Positions 12,851-22,734 of a stretch of 64,000 nucleotides of DNA are shown one piece after another; the stretch's first letter is position 1; every line of letters begins with the position of its first letter. A program made the translations under genes and the position numbers. The DNA comes from Zychaea mexicana. Taxonomy: Eukaryota; Mucoromycota; Mucoromycetes; Mucorales; Lichtheimiaceae. Under the pieces are notes generated by a model, which worked only from the letters and a program-made list of their open reading frames with translations, ran no database searches and was not told where the DNA came from. Location of the stretch: contig NW_026516682.1 in NCBI RefSeq assembly GCF_025766255.1, positions 1-64,000 on the forward strand. Reading direction: 5' to 3'.

Positions 12851-13845
12851 AAAACGCATTCAATCTCGAAATTCATTTTCGCTAAGCTTGGTAATCATTT
12901 CGATACTTTTGTTCTGATTGTCAACAACAATTCTGCCGGAAAGTACATTCAAGAATGTAATTCCTGTGTTTGTGATTTTCTCTTTCACCCAAATACTTGG
13001 TATTCGTTTTCTTCGTGAGACAAAACACACACGCACTCGCGGGTGTATTCGTTTCCGTGCGTTACTATTTGTTCATTGGTCTTCATGCGCACATGACTAG
13101 GCAATTTCTCAGTGAAAGAAAACAAACGACACACTTCTTGACATGACCCGATGATCAACGGCAGTCCATCCCCCTATTTTTGTTCAAAAAAAAGGGAGAG
13201 AGAACGCAAAAGCTCGCAACAGATAAATAGACTCGCACAAAATCTCATAGCTGTCAAAACTGCTGTTCAGTTTATATCATAGAGCAGCCTGTTCCTGATT
13301 TTAAAGCACAGTGTACTTTACTAAAAATGCTTGGCTTTCTTAGTATTCCTCAGCTGGTGTTTTTGTACCTTTACATTGTGCTTTCCGATATACGCACGAT
13401 CAACCGGATAAAAAAACGTTTACTGAGTTCAATCTATCAACTTTTTCACCGAATAGAAAGAAAAAACTTTTTTTTCCAAGGAACGAGAATCAAGACGGTG
13501 GTCTGCATCCTAAAAATTCAACAGGAGTTCTCTTTTCCTTCCACCGATTTATTTTTTTTAAAAAATAAAAAATGACGACCACGAACAACTATACCTTTTT
13601 CTGCAACTAAAAGAAGAGGCAATCGACAACGAAAAGAAAGAGAACGATTACTATAGAAACAACGGAAACGGATAAAAATCGACGACAGGTCCTGGCTCTT
13701 TCAACAATTTTTCTACGATAAAAAACAAAGAGGTAAAGACATTGGTGGACAGATGATGCACAAGCAAAAGTTGATTTCTTTTCTTTGTTAAAAAAAGACA
13801 ATCGGTGCAAAACTGCTAAGACTTAAGTTGTCCTTGAAAAGGACG
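12851..13845. other. intergenic, no gene seen
   Basis: No ORF with family similarity or coding character. T-rich and A-rich runs are frequent (for example 13455-13580). Confidence 0.5.
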
Positions 13846-13918
13846 GGCCCGAACCGGGATTTGAACCCGGGACCTCACGCATCCGAAGCGTGAATGATAG
13901 CCACTACACCATCCGGGC
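13846..13918 (-). tRNA. tRNA-Pro (anticodon CGG)
   Basis: The minus strand reads a complete 73-base cloverleaf. The acceptor stem GCCCGGA pairs with TTCGGGC (one G-U), and the discriminator is C. The D-loop contains AGTGGCTA. The anticodon stem CACGC/GCGTG closes the seven-base loop TTCGGAT, placing CGG at plus 13883-13885. The T arm is CCGGG-TTCAAAT-CCCGG. The arrangement of loop, stem and C73 fits eukaryotic tRNA-Pro. Reading the loop one base earlier would give TCG (Arg), but the stem would then not pair. No intron is present. A TTTT tract follows the 3' end, as expected for RNA polymerase III. Confidence 0.9.
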
Positions 13919-14479
13919 ATTTCTTTTGTTATATAATCGCGGAAATACAGAATGTTGTTGGCCGCATATCAAGTAAAAATTATTATTTTTAGTATTATTT
14001 ATGCTCTTTGGACATAACCGTTCAGTGTCTGTACTATAGTAGTTTAATATGTATTATTAAACCTTAAAAAATGGGGAAGTGTACAGTTTAAATAGATATT
14101 TCTAATTTTAAGTAGTAGTTAATAGAATATTATATAATATTCAAATATTAGATCTTTTATTAGGTTGTATAGTAGTAGATATATAGATATACAAAACTCA
14201 TAAAATAGTCAGCAGTACTTTATTAATGTAATTTAAAACTTTAAAAAATTGCATTGTTTTTTCTAAGTCTTATATAATATTAATTATTAATATCTACTAC
14301 TAGTTGTTTTATAAATCTACCTGCCTGGTAAAAAATTATGTATATAGAAGCTAATAATGTCTAAGATACTATTAGCTCTAGTTAGAAATCTTATTTGCTG
14401 CATCATCATAGAAGATCAATACTGATTTATCAGGCCTATATTATTAAAAGTATGGAATAAATATTAAGAAAATTTACCT
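13919..14479. other. AT-rich spacer, no gene seen
   Basis: The sequence is markedly AT-rich with many ATTATTAAT-like runs and short repeats of tagtagtag type. Nothing coding is recognised. Confidence 0.5.
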
Positions 14480-15060
14480 AGATTGTCCTTCAAAATATAC
14501 AGTGATCTTGTAGTTAACCACTTGCTATTTTTGCTTGCTCTCTTGGTACCCACATTTATAAACTCTACTTTTTTTCAACCACACTGTTGTCTAAACACAA
14601 AGATTGTCTTGTCATCAAAAAAGATCGAGTACTTTTTAACTATATTCATTACTTCACTCGTGATCATGTCTTTGCAATTAGATATCACACCATTGCCTTG
14701 GTCATTGGTGAGATACATAAGATTGAGAAACTGTATGATCTGAGCCTGATTTTCTAGTGTAGTATACCAAAGTAAGAAATACATAAATTAGAGTTTCTAC
14801 TTTTGTTGCCACCAATTTACAAAGCATGATTCCAGAATGAGCTAAGTCGTTATCACTTATTGCCTCCCCAACAGGATACATGTTGCATAAAAAAGGATTT
14901 TGATGTATCTATTTTTGATATTGCAATAATGGAATTGTTGCATCATTCAAGTTATAAATGTAAATGTCTTCCATTTCTTCTATTCTTTTACTCAGCCTGG
15001 CAATATTTTCTTTGGTGTATTTTCCGCAGTAAAATATACAAATTGCTTGTTCTCTAGTGA
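14480..15060 (-). pseudogene. AT-rich decayed coding relic of unknown family
   Basis: On the minus strand three frames carry consecutive, protein-like segments. From 15060 downward they include KENIARLSKRIEEMEDIYIY and NLNDATIPLLQYQK ending at a stop. Next comes YPVGEAISDNDLAHSGIMLC then KLVATKVETLIYV. After a frame change comes IIQFLNLMYLTNDQGNGV, then MITSEVMNIVKKYSIFFDDK and TIFVFRQQCG before a stop and KKVEFINVGTKRAS. These read as one ancient gene broken by frameshifts and stops and drifting toward AT. I do not recognise the family; a repetitive element gene is plausible because it sits in the repeat-rich island. Confidence 0.35.
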
Positions 15061-15609
15061 TCATTACTATAGTGAAAAATAGAAAATCAAATAGAATGAG
15101 ATGCGTCAGGGTAAAACGAAGTTGGAAAAAATTGGCTGGAAAGATATTAGGGTGTAGGTCGTATTACTATTACTGATGTAGTTAGACTTTATACCTCACA
15201 AACTATTGGCTAAAGTTTATTCGTGTAAGCAAAACTGTATACAGATAGCTATGACAGAATGAGGGCTAAAACATACTTCTTTTATGATATGAGAGAATTG
15301 GTGTAAAAAGAAAGAGAGAGAGAAATGGATATAGAACAACTATTACTATATATAAGATTATGGTTTAGCTATATGAGGGGCTATCCATTTTTCCATGAGA
15401 GAACGGAAATTGGCTTATACGCCTTTTTGGCTCCGTACATCATTACCTCCTCTGCAGTAATAGAGATACTGAGCAAATTTTTGCGGCTCCAGTATTGTAG
15501 GGTGTCAGAAATCTATTAATGCATCATTAGCTGCCACTACAGCAGCCTACACAAATGAGTAGCCATGGAGCCAACATAGAAACTAGTATAACTATACAAT
15601 ATTGGATTT

Positions 15610-15872
15610 AAAGATGGCGTCAGCTTAGTGCCTAAGGAACGAGAAGATGGCAGATGATGTTTTCAATATGGCGCAGTGTTTTTTTCACCTTCGCGTCTAT
15701 TAACTTTCGTGATGGCGTCTACTTTTTTATTGATGGCGTCTATCTCTTTTAAGGATGGCGACTACTACTTTTAACGATGCGTCTATTAAGTTTCATGTTG
15801 GCGCCTATTTCTTTTCAAAATGGCGCTTACTGTTTATCTTGATGACGTTTACTACTTTTTAAGATGGCGTCC
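15610..15872. repeat. degenerate 21-22 bp tandem repeat (GATGGCGTCTA type)
   Basis: GATGGCG-like cores recur at 15613, 15644, 15667, 15691, 15711, 15732, 15754, 15775, 15797, 15819, 15841 and 15863. From 15711 on, the spacing is a regular 21-22 bases. The consensus is close to GATGGCGTCTA followed by a T-rich spacer of about ten bases. Copies differ by several substitutions, so the array is old. Confidence 0.75.
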
Positions 15873-16159
15873 CTTTTATATAAGCATGACGGCCAAGGTC
15901 TTCTTATCCTAGTGTAGTGGTGGTGCTTACAGAAAAAGCTGCTGACAAAATGTATATCTCTAGCAGATGAAAGAACATTTATGGTATAATAGGGCTTTTA
16001 ACGTTCTTCGCTTAGTTTGCTTGGTATATTGCAGCTTGCCGAAATTTAAAGGCGAGAAGAGAGGTATATATGATAGATTTGAAATACAAATATGAGAGTT
16101 ACTTGTGCTCTTAGATGTAAGTAGCTAGTGGAGGAGGTTTTAATGCAGCTTCTAGAGCT

Positions 16160-16802
16160 GCTGGTTGGTCATCGTCGTTATAAGTGTTTTCAGGATGACT
16201 TAACTGGTCTATTTCCCTGAGGACATGAATTAGCACAGACCAGGCTTTTTTTCCAAATGCTATGGGATAGCTCGGTTTCAGAATGCGGGAGACTATTCAT
16301 GATGCGATCTATCATCTAGTTGTTGATAGATAGCACTGGTATCGTGCCGAATGCTTCAGTGAGCTCCTTCAGTTTTAGTTGTAGCAGAGGGCAGCTAGCG
16401 AAATGCTCATGCTTTCTTGGCTTCGGTTACGCCACAGCAGCAATCTTAAAGTAGATATAATGGAAGCCAGTGCATACGCCACTTGACTAGGCGGTGGCGA
16501 TCCTCAGAGTAAGCGGCCAGATGGAGGATGGGGTCAATTCTGCGTGTGAATAAACATTTGTGTAGTGAGATGATCTTGTTGTGAGGCCAATAAAGAAGAT
16601 CGCCACGTCTTTTTGAGACAACTTTGTCGTCATTTGGGAGCCTAGGCGGACCAGATTGGGAATTGAACACAACCTTACAGATACATTGAATGAGAGCTTC
16701 GCTGTTAAACAATGTATCCTCATACACATACCTGTGACGAATAAACCTGATGAACACAAAAAAGCAACACTTCTTACTCCTTTGACCTATAATAATAAAC
16801 AC
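16160..16802 (-). pseudogene. possible decayed non-LTR retrotransposon C-terminal fragment
   Basis: A minus-strand frame at 16446-16802 reads ILHLAAYSEDRHRLVKWRMH followed by WLP. It continues after a stop with KHEHFASCPLLQLKLKEL and, further on, IDRIMNSLPHSETELSHSIW. The pattern (a run of Arg, [KR]WRM.WLP, then H..F..CP and a short helix region) resembles the C-terminal region after the reverse transcriptase in fungal LINE-type proteins. No catalytic reverse transcriptase motif is present, so the assignment rests on this pattern only. Stops interrupt the reading. Confidence 0.3.
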
Positions 16803-17689
16803 TTACATATGATCTTTGAGTAGCTAAGCTAGCTGTACCAGGGAGCTGTTCTCTGGTATCCTGGGTCAGTACGTGAGAATGGGAACGCAATCAACTTGTT
16901 GGATTACTAGATACTCTAGCACACTATTGCGTACTCCAGTGCGCCAAGCACTAACTTTCGACTATGAGCAGCGAAAGAACAAAGCTAAGATGACTTCATA
17001 GTACCTGCCATCGTAGTTTCAAGGGCGCCTCTACGTTTTTATGTGTGTGTGTGTGTGTGTTTTTCTGTTATTTCTCTCCTCCATCAATATCTACCAACCA
17101 CACGACTAACCAATGATAGGATGCTGTCGCCTCATTGATGCGAGCGGCTACAGCTGCATAGTGTAATATATGTTCACTTTGACAGCATTGAACTTGACGC
17201 TCATGCAATGTTGTTGTCCGCCAGCAGCGTCAATATACTCTTACAGAAGAGTGAATACAAATACAACTCTGCTGCTGCTACTGCACATGAAAACAACTTG
17301 CACACTCGTGCCCTTACTCGAGCCGCTTATCGGATACGTAATTCTGCGTTTAATTATTTTTAAACGTTCACAATGTGTCAAATGCACTTGCTATTTCATA
17401 CCAGAAACACGACCCTTTACGCTGTACCTGGTAACTGTTACTTTAATGTGCCATAGTTCGTCTTGGATTAATTGGACAAGTTGGCTGGGACCGTTTCTTT
17501 ATAATTATTACTTCTTTAGCATTCAGCTTGTTTGTACTGAGAGTATAGTAGTTGATCTTTCTTAAGGGTTGTGAAGGTGGTGTTTTTTGAAAGAGGTGAG
17601 AAAGAAAGTTTGTTCATAAGGTTTTGGGCCTGAAATGGACCAATAAATGCAGAACAAGCCCGTGAGATTTGACGTACGTTCACACGTTG
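16803..17689. other. intergenic, no supported gene
   Basis: An ORF of 131 codons at 17170-17565 shows no coding character I can support and no duplicate in the neighbouring copy. A GT microsatellite lies at about 17043-17060. Confidence 0.45.
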
Positions 17690-18308
17690 ATGTCTATCAG
17701 CGCAAAGAGTTAGTTAATAGATTGAAGGAGTGTAGTAGTCATGCGGAGAAGCTGGAAAAAACAACAATTAGCGAGTCTACATCCGACTTATCCTTCTTGT
17801 TACGTCCGCATCTTAGACACTTTGCAGAAATAATATAACAGCGGCGGATACTATGAATGTATTTAGCAGAATATTGGTGGGCTTCCGCAGATTATTAGTA
17901 GTAGTAGTTTGGATCGTATACAAACATCACCGCAAATGGTGTCCAAACGTCATTTTCTCAATTGTCGTTATGGCTCACACAAATACCGCAGCTAGTACTA
18001 ATAGCTCAAGAAATAGCCTCCCCAGCGGTGTGTAAGCTGTTATCAAGCATGAATGTTGGTTCTATCTTGTACTTATTTATATTTAACTGCCCTTCCATCA
18101 ACGAGCTCAAAAAATTAGACGCAATTAAGAACAACGATGCGCTACATCGTAAAGTTTTCCCTCTTCGGCTGCTCATATAATTCCCGAAGACGAACGATGT
18201 CGTACCACACTTTCTTGTTAACAAGCATCTAAGAAGAGTCGTTGTTGTATCCAACGTGATCAATAACACAATTCTTTGATCCGTCATTAACGATTGCTTG
18301 TTAGTTCC

Positions 18309-18464
18309 CTCATAACCTCACTTTTTTTTTGTAAAGGACTTTCGCGTCCAGGTTTTATTTATACCTACGTCAGTAGAGAGCGGTGGTTATAAGAGTGACA
18401 AAGAATAAACGGAAGGGCAGAACCTGGGCGACCGATAGGAGCGATTTTTGCTCATAACCTCACT
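18309..18464 (-). mobile_element. 128-bp retroposed insertion with 14-bp target-site duplication
   Basis: CTCATAACCTCACT occurs at 18309-18322 and again at 18451-18464, flanking 128 bases (18323-18450) that are absent from the homologous position in copy B, where the site occurs once (near 23350). The insert begins on the plus strand with a run of eight T, so read on the minus strand it ends in poly(A). Direct repeats of this length, a poly(A) end and an empty allele together are the hallmark of LINE-mediated retroposition. The body contains a small hairpin near the poly(A) end (GGAC-GCGAAA-GTCC). I do not recognise the source; a 5'-truncated LINE or a SINE are both possible. Confidence 0.8.
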
Positions 18465-18970
18465 GTGGGGACATTTCTCATTAGAACACATCTTGGTTTT
18501 AGAGGGATTAGCTATGCTCAGGAAGAAGTTCGCATTTACATGGATGACCGTAGCTCACACAAGCTACTATCTGAGACATACCCGGATGTACCTTCTACAC
18601 ACGCATCATACATCACTTAATCCTATATGATAGACTTAAAAAATCATCCGTTCAATGCAAACGCTGTGGTAGTTGCCAGTGATAAGCCAATTCTTATAGA
18701 TAGATAGTGAGAATTATGTTATCATAATAAACCAGTTCGAATTCCTTTCGGGTCTCGTTGACATACTTTGTCTCTTTTGGCTTATTGGATATTACAGTCG
18801 TATCAACTAAGCCTGTCGAATGCAAAATGTGGCAAATAAAGTTTCCGATAACAGGAATGTCCTTCAGGGGAATGTACACAACTTAGGCTGCTGATGTGGG
18901 CTCTTTTTTTTTTTTCCTTACTTGACTCTCCTTTTTTCTGTTTGCGTTGAAAGTTTCACCATGACCGAAA

Positions 18971-21744
18971 ATGGCTCATAACAGCAACAGTTCTTGTTGC
19001 ATTGTTGCATGCAGTATACTAGCATTGTTATGCACTTTTCTATTCTTGGCGGAAGCATCTCCTTCGTGGGACGACGGTGGCGACAGCAGCAGCAAAAAGT
19101 ACAACAACAAGAAAAAGCACGAGTATAGCCACCGAAAGGACAAAGACAACAATGACTATCGCAGACACTACAACTATACCAATATAGACATCAAATACAT
19201 TTATTACACCGAACCTGCTCAAACTCCAACCGCTATTTCTACCGAAAACTTTCCTGTCGTTACCGATATTGAGACCATTACCAGTGATCAGACTTTTACA
19301 GAAACTGTAACCGTTGGTCAAGCTACAGATTTTACTATAGTAGACGACGGAATTGACGAAATGGGTGACGAAATTGACGCAATCGATGACGAAATTGACG
19401 AAATTGACGGAACTTCTACAAGTCGAGCTGGTCTCGCTACAGATCATTGTAATTGGACCGGAGCGGATAACGTGACCCAGACGGTTCGTGATATTGTTTT
19501 GGCATTACAGCTATCAATACTGCTAGGTTTTGATAAAGAGTATGTAGGGAAAAAAGGTCATTCGTATATCCTCTAACGGCATTTCGATAAAACAATATGT
19601 AACAAATAGGTCCGGCACTTTAACGCGGTTATCTTTGGGAACTACGATACCTCGAGTGCACAAGAGATCTATGGTCCTTTGGGTATCCAAGGCAACTATG
19701 GCGGCAACGACTACACAGTCAATGTCCGCCACGCCTCGACCTGCGCCAGCCTGAGCACCAGCAGTGGCTTGATTGACTACAGTTATGGTTTGGTGGTTGG
19801 CGGCGTCATTAATGTCGTCAATACCAAAGTGCACGGTGCATCGTTTTTGGAAGAAGGTGGGACGACGGACCAAGTGACTCAATTAGATAATGGGTGTCCC
19901 AAAATGACGGGAACCACAGGTGGCGTCGACTTTGATGCATTGCGCACGGCCTATCGACTAGCAAGTCGAGAACTGGCTAGTTTCCCTCCGAATGTGGTTT
20001 TAGATGCAAATGACGGGTTGACGGTGGATACAGTGTCTGAATCAGCTGGCACGGCGAATTATAATGTCATGACGTTTGCCAGTTGTACCATCCTTAGCAT
20101 GGATAATACTTGTAACCTTTATCCAGGTTCTATGTCGTCTCCTGACCATATGCTTTATGGCATAGGTAACTGGAATGGTCCTGCAAGTAGCGAGCAGTTT
20201 CCAACGGATAAAACTTTTGTTATTAATGTAAGCTTGTTTCCATTACTCTTCTCTCTCTCTTTTTTTTGAGCAATACTTTTGTTGACTATTTCTATTCCCT
20301 GTTTAAAGGTTCCTGTCAATGACGGAGACACGATCACGCTCAGAACCAATAATCCAACCCAGGGTGGTCTGTTAGCTTGCAACACTATTTGGAATTTCTA
20401 TCCTGTTGACGCGAACGGAAACTATGATCCCAATGGATCATTCACACTTCGTCGAGAAACCGGGGGTGAATTACACGGCTTAATCCTTGCTCCTCTCGGT
20501 AAATATGATGGATTGGTCTCTCTCTCCTTTAACCTTTCCGTTGGTGCTATACATAATTAATTTCTGGATTTTTTAATATCTGAAATGAAGGTCACATCAA
20601 AGACAGCTCTACTGGATCGTTCGTTGGACAATTGATCGGGTTGGATTATGGATGGGAAGGTGGCAACGGTGTCGCTGTCAAGGACTATGCGGCGACCGGC
20701 TGTGGTGACCATTTTACTGGCTGCATACCAATTATTCCGAATAACGCTGATACATCAGAGTGCACGTAAGGAGGCCTTTCTTTTTTACTGACCGATAAGG
20801 AACCAGTACTCAGAGGTTTGATATCTCATTGTTGCTTTTACTACTTTAATAGCACAACCACTACCATTGACGTTATATCCACCATTCACGATACGGCAAC
20901 AATGACCGAAACGAGCACTGAAACTGACTTTGCTACAGTATACACGGTGTCCTTCAGTGTAGTTACAGAAACAGATATAGTCCCCGTAACAGACACTACT
21001 ACGTCGACGGATACGACCACAGAATTGACCACTACCACAGAAACACAAGGATCCATTGGCACGATAACAGAATTTGCTGGCACCCTAACAACAACAGAGT
21101 TATCAACGATCACTGAAGAGACGACTGAAACCGACATTAGTACGACGACACAAGAAACGACCGAGACCACGACAGACGTGAAGACAACCACAGATCATGA
21201 CACGCTTATTTCCGTGGATTTGAGAACTACGACGGACATGGAGACAATCACAGATCGTGACACGACAACGACCACAGATCATGTCACGCTTATTTCAGTG
21301 GATTCGAAAACAACGACAGCTACAACCACTGTTTATACGGACGACGATGTCCTAAGAGCTACAGCTCCGGTGACTGAAGCACTCGTACGAGATTATGGTA
21401 TTATTGATATTGTTGTGACGCAACAATATACAACAACCGAGTACTTGCCAGGAATGACTACTACGGAGCATGATCAAGAAACCGTCTATGTAACTGTTGG
21501 AGTGCCTGTACCCGATGGCGGCCGGTGGTTTGAAGATGATGACGATGATTATCATGGCGGTGGTGATAACGGATATTATCATCATCGTGGTCACCCTTAT
21601 CGTGGCGGCACCAGCAAGAATGGGTGGAATAGGAAAAAAAAGCAGCATATTGGTGCAAAGAAGAACAAAGAATATGAAGGAAAAAAGAAAGAATGGTACC
21701 ACAAACAAAAGTATAATCCGGGCTACAACGACTATTATAAATAA
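18971..21744 (+). CDS. secreted choice-of-anchor-A family protein, copy A
   Basis: Exons 18971-19543, 19610-20227, 20309-20498, 20591-20765 and 20853-21744 join to 815 residues. A signal peptide is visible at 1-29 (CCIVACSILALLCTFLFLAEA ends the first 29 residues). A Lys/His/Tyr-rich linker follows, then a Thr-rich segment and an acidic DEID repeat. The choice-of-anchor-A-like beta domain runs from about 192 to 515 (FNAVIFGNY, YGLVVGGVINVVNTKVHGAS, GGVDFDALRTAYRLASREL, LACNTIWNFYPVD, HGLILAPLG). After that come a long Thr-rich stalk (about 519-690), an Asp/His/Gly segment and a Lys/Tyr-rich tail without GPI signal. An extracellular or cell-wall adhesive role is inferred from this architecture. 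The first donor (GTAGGG at 19544) is weak but is the only in-phase choice. A short overlapping uORF starts at 18961. Confidence 0.85.
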
Positions 21745-22350
21745 TTTTATGACACACTCGATAATAATAAATACCCCCAGGCTTGTTTCATACAAGAACT
21801 CAAATCCGTAATATACAGCTGTACACGCTGGTGACATGCTCAAACACGTCCTCCAAGTATACATGCTTGTATTAGATGCAAGTCAACTCGATCATAGAGA
21901 AGATGCCTGGATCCACCGTAGCGTGTGTTGAAACGAACTAAGAGGTTGTCACACACTCATAGGAAAAATGAAGAATAGTGACAAGTTTTCTCGTTTCAAA
22001 GAGAGCCAACAAAGAATAATAGGTCTTTGTTAATCCGGCGCACCTGTTTGCATACCATCTTAGAAGAACCTGAGTATATTAGATCGATTAAACAAAAGAT
22101 AACTCATCCATTGTCTGATCACATACAAAAATCTCAACTTGATGTCACTGACTCAACAGCTTCAGATCTGCACACATCAGCTACTACCGTTACAAATTGT
22201 ATCTTCACTTTTGCAACATTATTTTTTTTACCGTCAACAAGGTCGACGTAATCCATTTTCCCCGAGGGTTTTTGTACAACAGAGATCTGTTCGTTTACTG
22301 TTCTTGTCGCATCAAGAATTGGCGATGCTTTTGAACGACTCTCGCGTACG

Positions 22351-22734
22351 TGATACGACTTACTTGGAGCGAGTGATGTTGTGTGGAGGTGGGCGTTTGA
22401 GTGCCAGAGCCATTGTCTGCCGTTCGTGATCAATAGCGGAAGAAGCCATGCAGTAGACAAACTGTAGACAAAGAGTATACTTTTTGAAGATGTTTGGTAA
22501 TTCCAACCGAGAAGCAGTAATGCTTTTAATGCCACTTTGCAAAAATCTAATGTTGGATTAGTTTTAACTGTCAAATTATGCTGTATACGAGACGACATCG
22601 ATTGTACTGACTCAATATAAAGTAAGTTCTGTTTTTTTTTTAATTTGTAGATGTTCTTGATACTTTTAGAGATATATTGACAATCTAGATTTTCTGGATG
22701 GCAGCTGGATGTTTTTCGGAGACAATTTTCCAGT
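22351..22734. other. spacer between duplication copies
   Basis: No gene is supported. A minus-strand ORF extends into this region from copy A, but only its part inside the duplication has a recognisable counterpart. Confidence 0.4.

Larger units (their letters stand above)
17690..22350 (+). repeat. tandem duplication, copy A
   Basis: This segment is homologous to 22735-27060. Shared landmarks in order are the AGCGCAAAGAGTTAGTTAAT start (17699 and 22740), the TTGGTGGGCTTCCGCAGATT block (17872 and 22949), TTAGCTATGCTCAGGAAGAA (18508 and 23408), the five-exon gene, and CTGACTCAACAGCTTC (22147 and 26876). Identity is high in exons and most introns and lower in flanks. A minus-strand frame near 22134-22330 in this copy (VDLVDGKKNN, then FVTVVADVCRSEAVESV) has a counterpart in copy B and may be a relic of a second duplicated gene. 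Confidence 0.85.

Noticed and set aside
13874..13894. Reading the tRNA at 13846-13918 as tRNA-Arg(TCG)
   Set aside because: This would need the loop CTTCGGA, but the flanking five-base stem pairs only around TTCGGAT, which places CGG as the anticodon; C73 also fits Pro.
17170..17565. 131-codon plus-strand ORF with hydrophobic stretches
   Set aside because: No family similarity, no coding-like composition, no counterpart in the neighbouring duplicate and no clear leader; treated as chance.
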